Below, piece by piece: positions 44,501-50,276 of a stretch of 50,886 bases of DNA. The notes beneath the pieces are model-generated. The model saw nothing but the letters and a program-made list of their open reading frames with translations. It ran no database searches and had not been told where the DNA came from. Source of the DNA: a virus; IMG/VR virus record IMGVR_UViG_3300021960_007868, positions 1-50,886 of that record. One strand, written 5' to 3'. Positions within the stretch are counted from its first letter, which is position 1. Each line of letters begins with the position of its first letter. The position numbers were made by a program, and so were the translations under genes.

Positions 44501-46280
44501 CGCTATAACTATAACCATTGATATCAAATAAATCAAAATGCGGTTGTTCGTTTACTTTTGTTTTTTCTTGTCCAGGTATCCATTTAGTATCATGATAGTG
44601 ATACATTTTTCCAGCATTAACATTGCCACGTTTTACTAGCACAGTATCGCCTTGTACTGGTGTTGTGTCTGCTGTTTCAACTAGCGTAATTTGTCTGTTT
44701 TTTATTGTTCCGGTTCCGAATAAGATAAACTTAACTTCGTAAATTTTTCCATTAACTAAAATATCAGGATCAGCTGTAAACAAAATACGCATACCGTTAG
44801 TAACTTCAACACCATCAATTATATAACCGCCGGCGCCTTCTATTGTACTAAAAACATCTTTTGTAAATGTGTCAACTAAGTCAACATTTGTTTTTGCTAA
44901 ATTTCCGTGATTGTATAATTTTAATCCAGCTTTGTATTCAATAATCGGACGTTTGGCTCTTGCAGTTTCGTCGAAACTTACTGGCAGGCCGTTGGCTACA
45001 AAACTTGCTTCGATTATATCTTTATGAAACCAACGATTGTATCGACTCCAGGGATTTCGATCAGGACTTGAACGGTTAATACAGATGTAATCTTTTACTG
45101 ATAAGAATGCCGAAGCATCCTCATAAGGATATTTGTCAAATCCAAATTCTTCGCCGTCAAATGGCACTTCTTTAGTAGATGTAAACGAAGTTGGAATTTC
45201 AAGATCCTGCTCATTAACTAATCGTATGCTACTACCAACGCCTTCAACAAAATAATATCCTGAAGAATATTTTGCAGGAGTAACTTCGCCTTGAAAATAA
45301 ACTTTCATTCCATTGCTTAAACTAATAGTGTTATTAGAATATGTACTCATTCCAATAATTTCTTCTTCAACATTGATTTGAGAGTTTTCAATTATATTAT
45401 AAAAACTAAAAATTCCTGTTAAATTTGCATTATTTTGACTTAGATAAAATAGTGTGTCTGGTACTTCATCTGGTACTACAAAAACAATCTTACCTTGTTC
45501 GATAAAACTATCTTGTGTTTCAATGTAAGTGCCCTCTTCGTTTACTTTGTATTTTGTAATTCCAGTATTATAAAGTGTGCTTATGTTTTCTGCATCAACT
45601 TGTAGTAAAGGATCGTTGTCAACAAAAGCAATATTATTTGCTATAGCAAAAGGATGCCCAGGACAATCAATAACAAATTCATATGTTTGTCCTTTGTATA
45701 ACTTAATACTTGGATTCTTTGTAATACCGTCTGGTGTAAACAAATAACTTTCAACTTGATCATCTTGTCCTAAAACAATATTATAAACACTAGTTGTATT
45801 TCTTGTTCGTCCAGCAATACCGACTGGTTCTGGACCAAGTGGTAACCAAAAATATTCTCTAAAGTTTGTAAATTTATCCCAATCAATCTGCGGATCCCAG
45901 CTATACGATTGTTGGCTATTTAAAGCACTATGATTTGCATTAGCGCCTTTAAATGTTTTTACCATTCCCATATAATCGTTATAGGTTGCAAAAAATTCTA
46001 CATTGTCTAATTCATCTTTGTAAACAATACTTGATTCAAACTGATAGTTTTCTCTATCTGCCGAAATATCAGGTAAAAAGTTATCTGTTACAGCAGCCGA
46101 CGGACTATTACGTCGACCAACATATGCATCAAGTTTTTCAACAACACCCTCTGATATCATTGAGTCAATAGTTGACTGTATAAATTTTGAGTTTGTTTCG
46201 GTTCTGAAATACCTAGGAAGAAGATTTTTAGCCGAACGTTTAGTATCGCCTACTGGTAAAGGATAATCTTGGTTTTCCAT
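32535..46280 (-). CDS. Giant virion/baseplate structural protein (4581 aa)
   Basis: 4581 aa in one uninterrupted frame, 27% of the window. It lies directly after the gp6-like gene (1-bp TAATG overlap), where T4 has gp7-gp10, so a baseplate or tail-periphery role is likely. The N-terminus contains FREYFWLP-type segments. Visible modules: a cupredoxin-like beta domain at about residues 165-297 whose copper ligands are largely lost; an FG-GAP/integrin-like propeller at about 2167-2570 (GYGLGVAVSSDSKFIVVGAP, NFGTSLQIRK, WGKYFDINDDGTKIAITAP, AFGSSVSFSKNKLAITG); two pairs of G-x-G-Y...P repeats near 3060-3130 and 3425-3505; and many beta repeats of the type V-x-V-N-x-x-x-L-x-x-x-D-Y in the middle and last third. 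No catalytic motif seen. The assignment as structural is strong; equivalence to gp7 is a guess. Confidence 0.85.
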   Translation of the reverse strand: MENQDYPLPVGDTKRSAKNLLPRYFRTETNSKFIQSTIDSMISEGVVEKLDAYVGRRNSPSAAVTDNFLPDISADRENYQFESSIVYKDELDNVEFFATYNDYMGMVKTFKGANANHSALNSQQSYSWDPQIDWDKFTNFREYFWLPLGPEPVGIAGRTRNTTSVYNIVLGQDDQVESYLFTPDGITKNPSIKLYKGQTYEFVIDCPGHPFAIANNIAFVDNDPLLQVDAENISTLYNTGITKYKVNEEGTYIETQDSFIEQGKIVFVVPDEVPDTLFYLSQNNANLTGIFSFYNIIENSQINVEEEIIGMSTYSNNTISLSNGMKVYFQGEVTPAKYSSGYYFVEGVGSSIRLVNEQDLEIPTSFTSTKEVPFDGEEFGFDKYPYEDASAFLSVKDYICINRSSPDRNPWSRYNRWFHKDIIEASFVANGLPVSFDETARAKRPIIEYKAGLKLYNHGNLAKTNVDLVDTFTKDVFSTIEGAGGYIIDGVEVTNGMRILFTADPDILVNGKIYEVKFILFGTGTIKNRQITLVETADTTPVQGDTVLVKRGNVNAGKMYHYHDTKWIPGQEKTKVNEQPHFDLFDINGYSYSDTTQYLASSFTGTKLFSYKIGTGTNDAELGFPLAYESINNFGDIVFDFNYHTDTWNYQDEIQNKINAKTDSGFFKLFDSNGNYEYKNVWTKTKFKSRQAVIRQYNSQLNNFDIDVFNNSNDLTDLIIKVYVNGKRKIQDTDYVVENSVPHKRVRFLKNLNSESIVTLKCYSSATKNLNGYYEIPQNLESNPLNENLTNFTLGEVTKHVNTILENLGSAGRGQSPGNTNLRDLQPNTQSLFGTQFVKHSGPFNLAAYHIVDKEANIMKSIQYASKEYSRFKRAFLYESTRTGFHGDVRRHVDLIMNKLNKDKTEASSFFSSDVIPINASTETTNTVEYNETTYLPTSFTNFDLKTLGKRAVLVYVNDEQKLHNVDYTFENGFIKYSNPTVGQDIVVYEYENTNGCYVPPTPTKLGLYPLYTPERAVITNALGTQNVIVGHDGSYTVEFGDYRDDLLLELEKRIYNNCKQSYNPEYLNIHDFVGGAYRDTNVTKETIDGLTLDEFSSWLSVAGNPNYTENTNWNGTNGFTFNYRNSVDENGKRLPGGWRAIFKQYYDTDRPHTHPWEMLGFSIKPTWWETQYGPAPYTYSNTVMWQDLRDGFVKEPSKATIQLTKYIRPNLLSIIPVNDNGELQSPLDSGIAKGFLLPSSSEDFVYGDQGPVESAFRNSSEYRFALLKAWALTQPAKLFGLGFDASRIKKDMAGNFVYTETNQQISTKDLVFPSIANETTQVYTSGLVNYIANYVKWSVESKYSNYQTTVKGLNNQLSVKLGGFAEKTKLKLLLDSRSPLNKTTVFVPDENYKIFLNTSGIQDIAVLSGVIITKTQNGYIIGGYDTLNPTFTIYPYMNRNGDSAINVGGISEEFVNWDSNQTYVIGTIVRFENKFYRAKVSHESEENFETEKYTKLAELPITGGKDAIIRKMFDRDNPTAIPYGTIYKTEQDVVDFLLGYEEYLKVQGWNFENLNPESGLPEDFVLLVKEFLFFTTQNWDNETVLAISPAANKVEFKRDKFTIDNLFDAFYDVNILDSSGNFMDSSVTSIFRNDDNTFTIRTVDSDRPIYLIKLPLVQKEHVVLLDNQTVFADTIYDKSAGFRQERIKLVGYRTDNWNGSLSIPGFFYDEAKVVQWAPNADYRVSDVVKHKEFYYSAFSNHTSGETFNDSRWRRLDDRPVSQIYPNWDYKANQFADFYDLDTDNFDSEQQRLAQHLIGYQKRQYLENIITDSVSQYKFYQGFIQEKGTSNSITKLFDALSSTDSDSVELYEEWAIRLGQYGSIENIAEIEYQLTENNYKLEPQIYELNASKTIGRSDLIIEIPNTAGYKVPDDYDHTIVSSLATNSTYTKDSGYVRNDDVAYIVTSRSDIVNINIDDLEIGKHVWITTDKQSWTVLKHTKSDFEVTGFVNITNADGSLAVKITLDRQVENIAKDDVIGIFSSIPNFKGFYKVSNVLANTITFPVSTTDGEISFEEEDDSFSAAGGASLSRFVERRFANIENLNTLIEDIQKDQKDRLWVDDNGTGNFSVYENNSIVSLQQEYANANTTFVKSTDVNGSNTLLVTGDPDDTSLDFAGIATIKRRNSPTFAFTDIQTLSASDATADNSGYGLGVAVSSDSKFIVVGAPLADNALTKFKGTLDPTEAYLTGDIVVDRGTLWRAKNDVSNWHTDNSDSSSIGISDNRDWEPAYYIPAGVGTSSGLSNQGVIYIYELNTETQQYDQKIIMTSPDPNANENFGTSLQIRKTANGIYKLFVGATGAGQGRVYFFEYNTDWRWTRNRNYKGVFDQNEEYRTTDIVFYQGQLYEALVERPSSTPVGQKLPTDTASWKISDDIEHTGFVPNREQDLDGDLDTGEENFGEKIALDVLGDKMVVSSTVNGLRRLTVYHQPVDRWTFIQSFNEDILKRESWGKYFDINDDGTKIAITAPYNDDVDTDAGTVYVYKQNSNNVYELQQNITSPYVDKCEAFGSSVSFSKNKLAITGKNSDLVEMTTFDENGMLLDNGNTEIKKIIPDTGRIILFQEINDLYVYAEDVDYSRNTATHEMENIVLNDNHLYLNISTIVATLMPKPYDNDSRYVTSVNPGLIVDFSFATGKNTWSELTTQIAKPNIEQLQQVFLYAKDTADIIQRLDVIDPRQGKIAGPAEQELSFKTWYDPATYSSSSDTSDVIVDVQSNWTDRYVGKLWWNLKEASWYNPYQGNSQYRTNVFNKLLPNSRIQVCEWVETNLLPSEWNAQSGTTAGYTKGISGLALYDDDTYSSKQVYDPVKQGFTTKYYYWVENAQIVPRVAGRSLSCESITNLIADPAGTGYRFVALLENNKFAIYNCKNLVQEDNTILHFRKEKDTTINVPIHREYDLMTEGLDLSMPNSSIEQKWIDSLVGYDKVGNTVPDITLSATKKYGVLNQPRQGMFINRIEAVKQFVDRINSVFAKTLIVDNYSISKLLLVDSLPLAAEGKFDKQIDTVSELQFVGTAKNTQAVLTPVIEFGKITSVTINNPGNGYKAAPVIEIEDVTGKNAEITSTINSNGQITSVTVKNQGYDYTPTTFLKVRPFSVLVTADETIGGRWAIYIYNKTTADWERTDNQSFDTTKYWSYTDWYAAGYSESTVIHQVIDGSYQLFGLDNSIGDVVKIKNIGTGGWLLLKKTDNQDTEDYTLNYDTVGRQNGTIKLLDVIYNYTTETTGYDAGVYDITFYDREPVNELRNIINAIKEDIFVGDLVVEYNKLFFASVRYVLSEQNNVDWVFKSSFLRAKHNVGDLKQKVAYQNDNLENYQDYINEVKPFKTKVREYISAYEKIEPTQSMITDFDLPPSYIGGKITPSAAKFNNNEVTNLWEKYFTYPYKNWVDNNAYEIIRIDVADGGSGFYDTPTVTISGTSGATAKAYVAKGKVKSIEILNKGSRVLSAPTITVSGNQSNDGTAVRASAILGNPNVRSTHMTVKFDRISGKKYFETIDKTETFIGTGAQEVFTLQWPINQNITTYSVTLNNVELLDTEYSVVNKLDTTKGYDRYLGKITLVTEPKIDDVVVVKYKKDTTLLHAADRIFYEYDPTTGMPGKEFSQLMTGVEYEGALYDSFDFGGEQGFGVGGFSDLPWDTFDNTYDDEIIKLDGSTNIITLSSPLESGVEYNLYLNGVRLDDPLYDGSTITANKNAVMATITGDGVQTEIDINGAFSTTADDEVIIRKQSSDGSFSPVGSTFDTALQGGALDRTTATGIPSGEITVDGDGFFTPTNSGGPEELVPGTVTDTLDLQVYTRQNDGQAQIHVAHYIFDGSTREFAYPEKPFGEDNIVVMVDKVVLRTDTYNNDYSLESVFIDSDIDINVGSIITVMTFGANGNSLIDSKTIEINEFDLQDSSAIQSDNWRFVTAADYSSDASCIVILNGAVQTEGSDYFLNNSNTTEPADKLVIEIPGGRVRLDQGNVIQYAVYDSGITSYSQINNDYSWSNGIGNYWNFTDTFTPINDLPLGHNLLVFGDEDILSPGYSIRFTTTSSLSYDIDGWQFENLASVAKIDFIVYVNDVRLDTSKWSWDNVNARITLLDTNVAPAGSKLDIYCLQNADYYFIDTALTFTTLDGSTAVNMESQVTVGQPLLLVSGASSTRFEPIVKSVSNNIVVVQSMVSDIRDEFIADEDFYVTADSTAVKISEIEFIDSDSISINPNIYDDLFTTYRVMHFSNHDINQFRRFTYDVLTETVVNENTDEFARRNLLSSGIVQLESAAAGAQYVWVVKNKRLLHPIVDYEVMENLNAVRLKDIVNENDRIQVMHWAAPVSSDKFGYRIFRDMLGRTHYKRLSKENSFMIANPVSPYDNKIVLVDATGIQEPDILLNLPGIIWVDGERIEYFAVQGNTLSQLRRGTLGTGVKDLHAAGDIAYGQGSAETIDYRDTYNVYRDRADGSNQIVDLGFDIDNANEIEVFVGGRKLSKVDISVYNKTLAQDSPEADEIRTKEYEVVTVGGNKYIQFTTTPAVDTEIRVVKRTGKRWIAAGETLRNSNSAIARFIRGATIELPK

Positions 46281-49200
46281 TAATAACTGCTGCCTCCGCT
46301 TGAGCTACTTGTACTTACTACTACTTCGGCTTGGCTTCCAACAGTTTGACTTGTTTGGCTAGACGAAGTTACAATAGCACCATCTGCTTTTAATCTATCA
46401 GCAGTAATTGCTGTAATTATTTCAACATTATCAACAGTTGCTCCGCTGATAAAAATTTCATCGTTTTCGCTTCTTACTTCAAACAAACTACCAAAGGTGT
46501 CTGTTGCTGAATCAGGCACAAGAACAATACTGTTTAAATTAGGTGCTAGTTGTTGCATAATATATGCACTTAGCTCACTCCAATAAAAAGTATCGCCAAA
46601 CTCCCAATTTTCTAAAGCAAAGAATTCGTTTGTTGCTTCAATAACTTGTGTCTTGATGTCTTGGTCGTTAACAACACGAGCAGAATTTTTTACTACCTTC
46701 ATTGTGGCTTGTAATCCTGGCTTAGCTTTCTTTCCAAATAAAACTTTAAATTTAACTGGATGATATATAACTTCGTCGCTAATTGATTTAATTTTATTAA
46801 TTTCAGCACCATAATTTCTGTAAAGCTGATCTGAACTTTGAGGAAGTGGCTCAGCTTCAAGTGTTCCAGCAAGATATTGTCTATAACTTGTATCGTATGT
46901 TTTTGTTAAAAGATATGTATCCATAATATTACTACTACTTGGATCAATTCTAGCATTTTCGTCACTAGCATGTGTATATTGGAATTTTAATCCGCTACGT
47001 CCTTCGTATGCTTTATAATTATAAACTTGTGTTCGTGTTCTGTTTGTACTATCAATTTTTAAAAATACATTGTTTGTAATTACGTAATAGATTGGATTAT
47101 TTGGTGTAGTTACACTCGCGGCTGCTTCAGACTGTACAACTAAAATATTTTCAGTTGTTTGATTAACATAACTATAAAACTCGTTATCGTCGTTTGCTTT
47201 TTTAACAAAAATATATTTGTCATTGCCGGCTGTTACAGGAGCAACAATGTCGTTAAATATTTGTGGATTATCTACTACACCGTCGTCGTCACTGTCAAAA
47301 AATACAACTTCAACTTTTTTACTATTTACATACCCATTTCCGTCAGTAAATTCTTCGCTTACTGCCCAAGGATAATCAACTGTAAATGGCGACAATCCGC
47401 CGGTTGAAGCTAAATCTTTATTAATGTTTAATACACTAATTTTATCTCTAATAATATTGCCTGTTTTACTATCGTATATTTTTTTACTTTTTTCAAAAAA
47501 GAATCTTACTTCTTTGTCGCTTTCAAATACATAACGTAAAGATCTACTTGTAATAGTATAATCAACTCCATTAGTTTCAAATAAGAATAACCAACTTCGA
47601 TCCAGAGCCTGTTGGGTAGAATCTCCTGATAATGCATATGACCATGTGTCATTTACATTTAAATTTTCTTGAGTTACAACTTGCCAACGACGACTCACGG
47701 TGTCATATCTTAAACCTACTGTTCTATATGCAAACAATTGATTAACTAAGGAATTTTTAACCTCGGTAATTAAATCTCTAGTAAACTTTGGTTTTACACT
47801 ATCAATTACTGCACCTGATGGAATTGCATCATTAAGAATAATACCACCTAGTCCTGTTGCTGACAATTCGTTACCACCTTTTGTAACACTTATTACTTTT
47901 GTCCAAAGATATGTAACAGATCCTTCGTGATCTGCATTTCCAGCCATTAGTTTGTTATTATCAGTTTTCATAAAATGATAACCAGCAGGCGCTGTAAATT
48001 TAATTAGTGCGCCGGGCTCAATATATCTAAACACACCTTCGGTAAACGAAGAAACTATATACTTAAATGCAGTTGTATCAGATTCATTGCTGCTATCAAC
48101 AACAAATCCACTGCTACGATTTGTATCCTGAGTTGTTTGTTGCCATACAATATCTAAATCTGTATAATCTTGGTCAATAAATTGATCATAATAAAAATTA
48201 CGTGTATTTTTATCTTGCAACAATGGCTCAATTGTATTTGCTACAATTCCTTCAACATCAGTTTTTGTAACAAAACTAAATTTTGTTTTTTCTTCTTGGT
48301 AATCTTTATAAATTACTCCATCAGTGCCAAATAAATTTGTTGAGCTATACTTGCCTGTACTATCACGCAGATCATAGTATCTATTAATGCCGCTGCTTGT
48401 TCTGTTGACGCTCTTTACTTTAATAATATTTTGGCTTATTCCAAGAGGTCCAAGATTATAATCTTCTGCTGTAATTAAACGATTTTGTGTATAATATGTA
48501 CTAGGTGCGTTGTCTTTAATACTTTGTGTTGTTTCGCTACTTGTTGCAGTTGCTACTGATTGTTTTAAACTACAAAGCATTGTAAGTGTTTCATTTTTGC
48601 CGTTTGCACTTATATACGGAAGTGTAATCTTAATATTTTGAACATTGTTTGGAAAAATTGTATAGTCAAGATTTGCACTTGTTCTATAATAGGATCTAAA
48701 ATTGCCTTTAGGAAGATTACCAAAAATGCCGTCTGCAAAAATTAAATTTATACGATCATTTGTTCTTGATAGTACACTATAAATATTTTTAATTTTTTTG
48801 CTAACACTATTGTAAATTACATTATTACCTTCAACAGCATCAACCTTTGTCCAAAGTTCTTGTTCTTGGCCATTACTATCTAAACTGTATAACCAAACAT
48901 CGCTGTTGTTTACATTTGCAGCGTCAACTTCAACTTTTTGGTTTGGAGTTGGTAAATCAATTTGAAAATCACCACGCTGCAAACTACCTTGTCTAAAATG
49001 AATAAAAAATCCAGTGTTTGCACTGCCGGCGCCCTGGCCGTTGTCTTTGTATAAAAATGAAAATTTGTTTCCAGCACGAGGTGCTTCTTCAACAATATCG
49101 TTTTCATCAATGTCAGCGCCAACTGCTTCAAATTCTAAATTAGTTCCGTTTATTACTTTACTAAAACTATAAACCGGGAACGATGTTGGAGACGAATTAA

Positions 49201-49765
49201 TATTATATTTCTCAGTTGGAACACCGGCAATAATAGCCGATTTGCGTGGCGATCCAAACTGATTGGTATTAAGCATACTTGCATTAAGTACTTTAATAAA
49301 TTGATCATACCAGTTTTCGTTTGTTTGGTCATTCCATTTAATTGGTCTACCTGATAAATTACTACCAGTTGTATCTGACACACTTTCAGTTGTAGTGATG
49401 CTATCAATTTTTAAAAATCCAGCAGCTGGTTGATTTCGGGTTACGTTATAACTAATTAAACGAGCTAGTCTAAGAACACTTTCTCTACGCTCGGCTAATT
49501 CAATAAAGTTTTCTCTCGCATTTAGATCAACACGAAAACTAATATTTTGTCCAAGAAATGCAATTAGATCAATTAGTGAAAGATATTCACTACTTTCAAT
49601 ATAATCGTTAAAATCTTCTGGATAATTTTGTCTAATATAATTAACCATTGTTCGACGTAGATTGTCAAAGTCGTAACTTTTGAAATCTGCGTACTTGAAA
49701 CTCTGGTATATTTTCTGCCAGTCTTCGGCTAATAAAAGTCTATTTTGTCTATCGGTTGCAGACAT
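46280..49765 (-). CDS. 6: Baseplate wedge protein, T4 gp6-like (Baseplate_J type)
   Basis: 1161 aa, against 660 in T4 gp6, so it has large insertions. The N-terminal signature is clear: FDNLRRTMVNYIRQNYPEDFNDYIESSEYL, then LIDLIAFLGQNISFRVDLNARENFI and AERRESVLRLARLISYNVTRNQPA. The C-terminal domain (FFALENWEFGDTFYWSELSAYI, QQLAPNLNSIVLVP, FGSLFEVRSENDEIFI) matches the gp6 dimerisation region. It ends in a Ser/Gly-rich tail. In T4, gp6 forms the inner ring that joins the six baseplate wedges around the hub. GAGGA is the Shine-Dalgarno before ATG 49765, with CATAAATA 24 nt upstream. Confidence 0.93.
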   Translation of the reverse strand: MSATDRQNRLLLAEDWQKIYQSFKYADFKSYDFDNLRRTMVNYIRQNYPEDFNDYIESSEYLSLIDLIAFLGQNISFRVDLNARENFIELAERRESVLRLARLISYNVTRNQPAAGFLKIDSITTTESVSDTTGSNLSGRPIKWNDQTNENWYDQFIKVLNASMLNTNQFGSPRKSAIIAGVPTEKYNINSSPTSFPVYSFSKVINGTNLEFEAVGADIDENDIVEEAPRAGNKFSFLYKDNGQGAGSANTGFFIHFRQGSLQRGDFQIDLPTPNQKVEVDAANVNNSDVWLYSLDSNGQEQELWTKVDAVEGNNVIYNSVSKKIKNIYSVLSRTNDRINLIFADGIFGNLPKGNFRSYYRTSANLDYTIFPNNVQNIKITLPYISANGKNETLTMLCSLKQSVATATSSETTQSIKDNAPSTYYTQNRLITAEDYNLGPLGISQNIIKVKSVNRTSSGINRYYDLRDSTGKYSSTNLFGTDGVIYKDYQEEKTKFSFVTKTDVEGIVANTIEPLLQDKNTRNFYYDQFIDQDYTDLDIVWQQTTQDTNRSSGFVVDSSNESDTTAFKYIVSSFTEGVFRYIEPGALIKFTAPAGYHFMKTDNNKLMAGNADHEGSVTYLWTKVISVTKGGNELSATGLGGIILNDAIPSGAVIDSVKPKFTRDLITEVKNSLVNQLFAYRTVGLRYDTVSRRWQVVTQENLNVNDTWSYALSGDSTQQALDRSWLFLFETNGVDYTITSRSLRYVFESDKEVRFFFEKSKKIYDSKTGNIIRDKISVLNINKDLASTGGLSPFTVDYPWAVSEEFTDGNGYVNSKKVEVVFFDSDDDGVVDNPQIFNDIVAPVTAGNDKYIFVKKANDDNEFYSYVNQTTENILVVQSEAAASVTTPNNPIYYVITNNVFLKIDSTNRTRTQVYNYKAYEGRSGLKFQYTHASDENARIDPSSSNIMDTYLLTKTYDTSYRQYLAGTLEAEPLPQSSDQLYRNYGAEINKIKSISDEVIYHPVKFKVLFGKKAKPGLQATMKVVKNSARVVNDQDIKTQVIEATNEFFALENWEFGDTFYWSELSAYIMQQLAPNLNSIVLVPDSATDTFGSLFEVRSENDEIFISGATVDNVEIITAITADRLKADGAIVTSSSQTSQTVGSQAEVVVSTSSSSGGSSY

Positions 49766-49789
49766 GATTACATTCCTCGGCTAATACTA

Positions 49790-49797
49790 TATTTATG
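49790..49797 (-). promoter_or_regulatory. Late-promoter-like CATAAATA upstream of gp6-like gene
   Basis: CATAAATA on the minus strand in the 52-nt gap after the gp25-like gene, followed by a 24-nt leader with GAGGA before ATG 49765. Confidence 0.55.
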
Positions 49798-49817
49798 TAT
49801 ATTAAAATGTACGCACA

Positions 49818-50264
49818 TTAAAGTATGGCGTTTGACTGGTTGTCAAATTTCAAAGTCATTTGTTCACTGATGTTATATTCAATGTATGTAAGGTCTGCAT
49901 ATATTTGTATGCCAGACTCATATGCATCAACAATAATATTACTTGCATTTACTCTTGGATCATAATTTAGTATCTGAGTTACATTATCAAGCACTGCTTT
50001 TTTAATTGAGTCAGTCATTGGTTCAAAAAGTACGTCCCAGATGATAGTACCAAAAGTTGGATTCTCAAGTTTTTCGCCAATTCGAATATGAAAATGATTT
50101 AATATATCTTGTTTAATTAATTCTAAATTTCTTAATTTAAAATTCTTATCTTCGGTGTTGACTGTACTCAGCCCTTTGTAGCTTTTATCCACTAGAGGTT
50201 GATTCATAGTCTTAGGTGACGTAATTTTTAAATTTTTATATAGATTTTTCTCTAGTGTGCTCAT
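49818..50264 (-). CDS. 25: Baseplate wedge protein, T4 gp25-like
   Basis: 148 aa, close to T4 gp25 (132 aa). Residues 44-81 carry the family signature: LRNLELIKQDILNHFHIRIGEK, then ENPTFGTIIWDVLFEP. Gp25 belongs to the lysozyme-like gpW/gp25 fold family and, with gp6 and gp53, forms the core bundle of the wedge. The gene precedes gp6 in transcription, as in many marine T4-like phages. TAAATA lies 4 nt before ATG 50264, right after the stop of the upstream hydrolase gene, and there is no good Shine-Dalgarno. Confidence 0.92.
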   Translation of the reverse strand: MSTLEKNLYKNLKITSPKTMNQPLVDKSYKGLSTVNTEDKNFKLRNLELIKQDILNHFHIRIGEKLENPTFGTIIWDVLFEPMTDSIKKAVLDNVTQILNYDPRVNASNIIVDAYESGIQIYADLTYIEYNISEQMTLKFDNQSNAIL

Positions 50265-50268
50265 GTTG

Positions 50269-50274
50269 TATTTA
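50269..50274 (-). promoter_or_regulatory. TAAATA element 4 nt before ATG 50264
   Basis: GGTAAATACAACATG on the minus strand: the TAAATA core ends exactly 4 nt before the start of the gp25-like gene, 2 nt after the TAG stop of the upstream gene. Confidence 0.45.
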
Positions 50275-50276
50275 CC

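Noticed and set aside
32535-46280. Many open frames on the plus strand opposite the giant gene
   Set aside because: They are short, have no ribosome sites or recognisable domains and mirror the codon pattern of the long minus-strand frame, so they are shadows.
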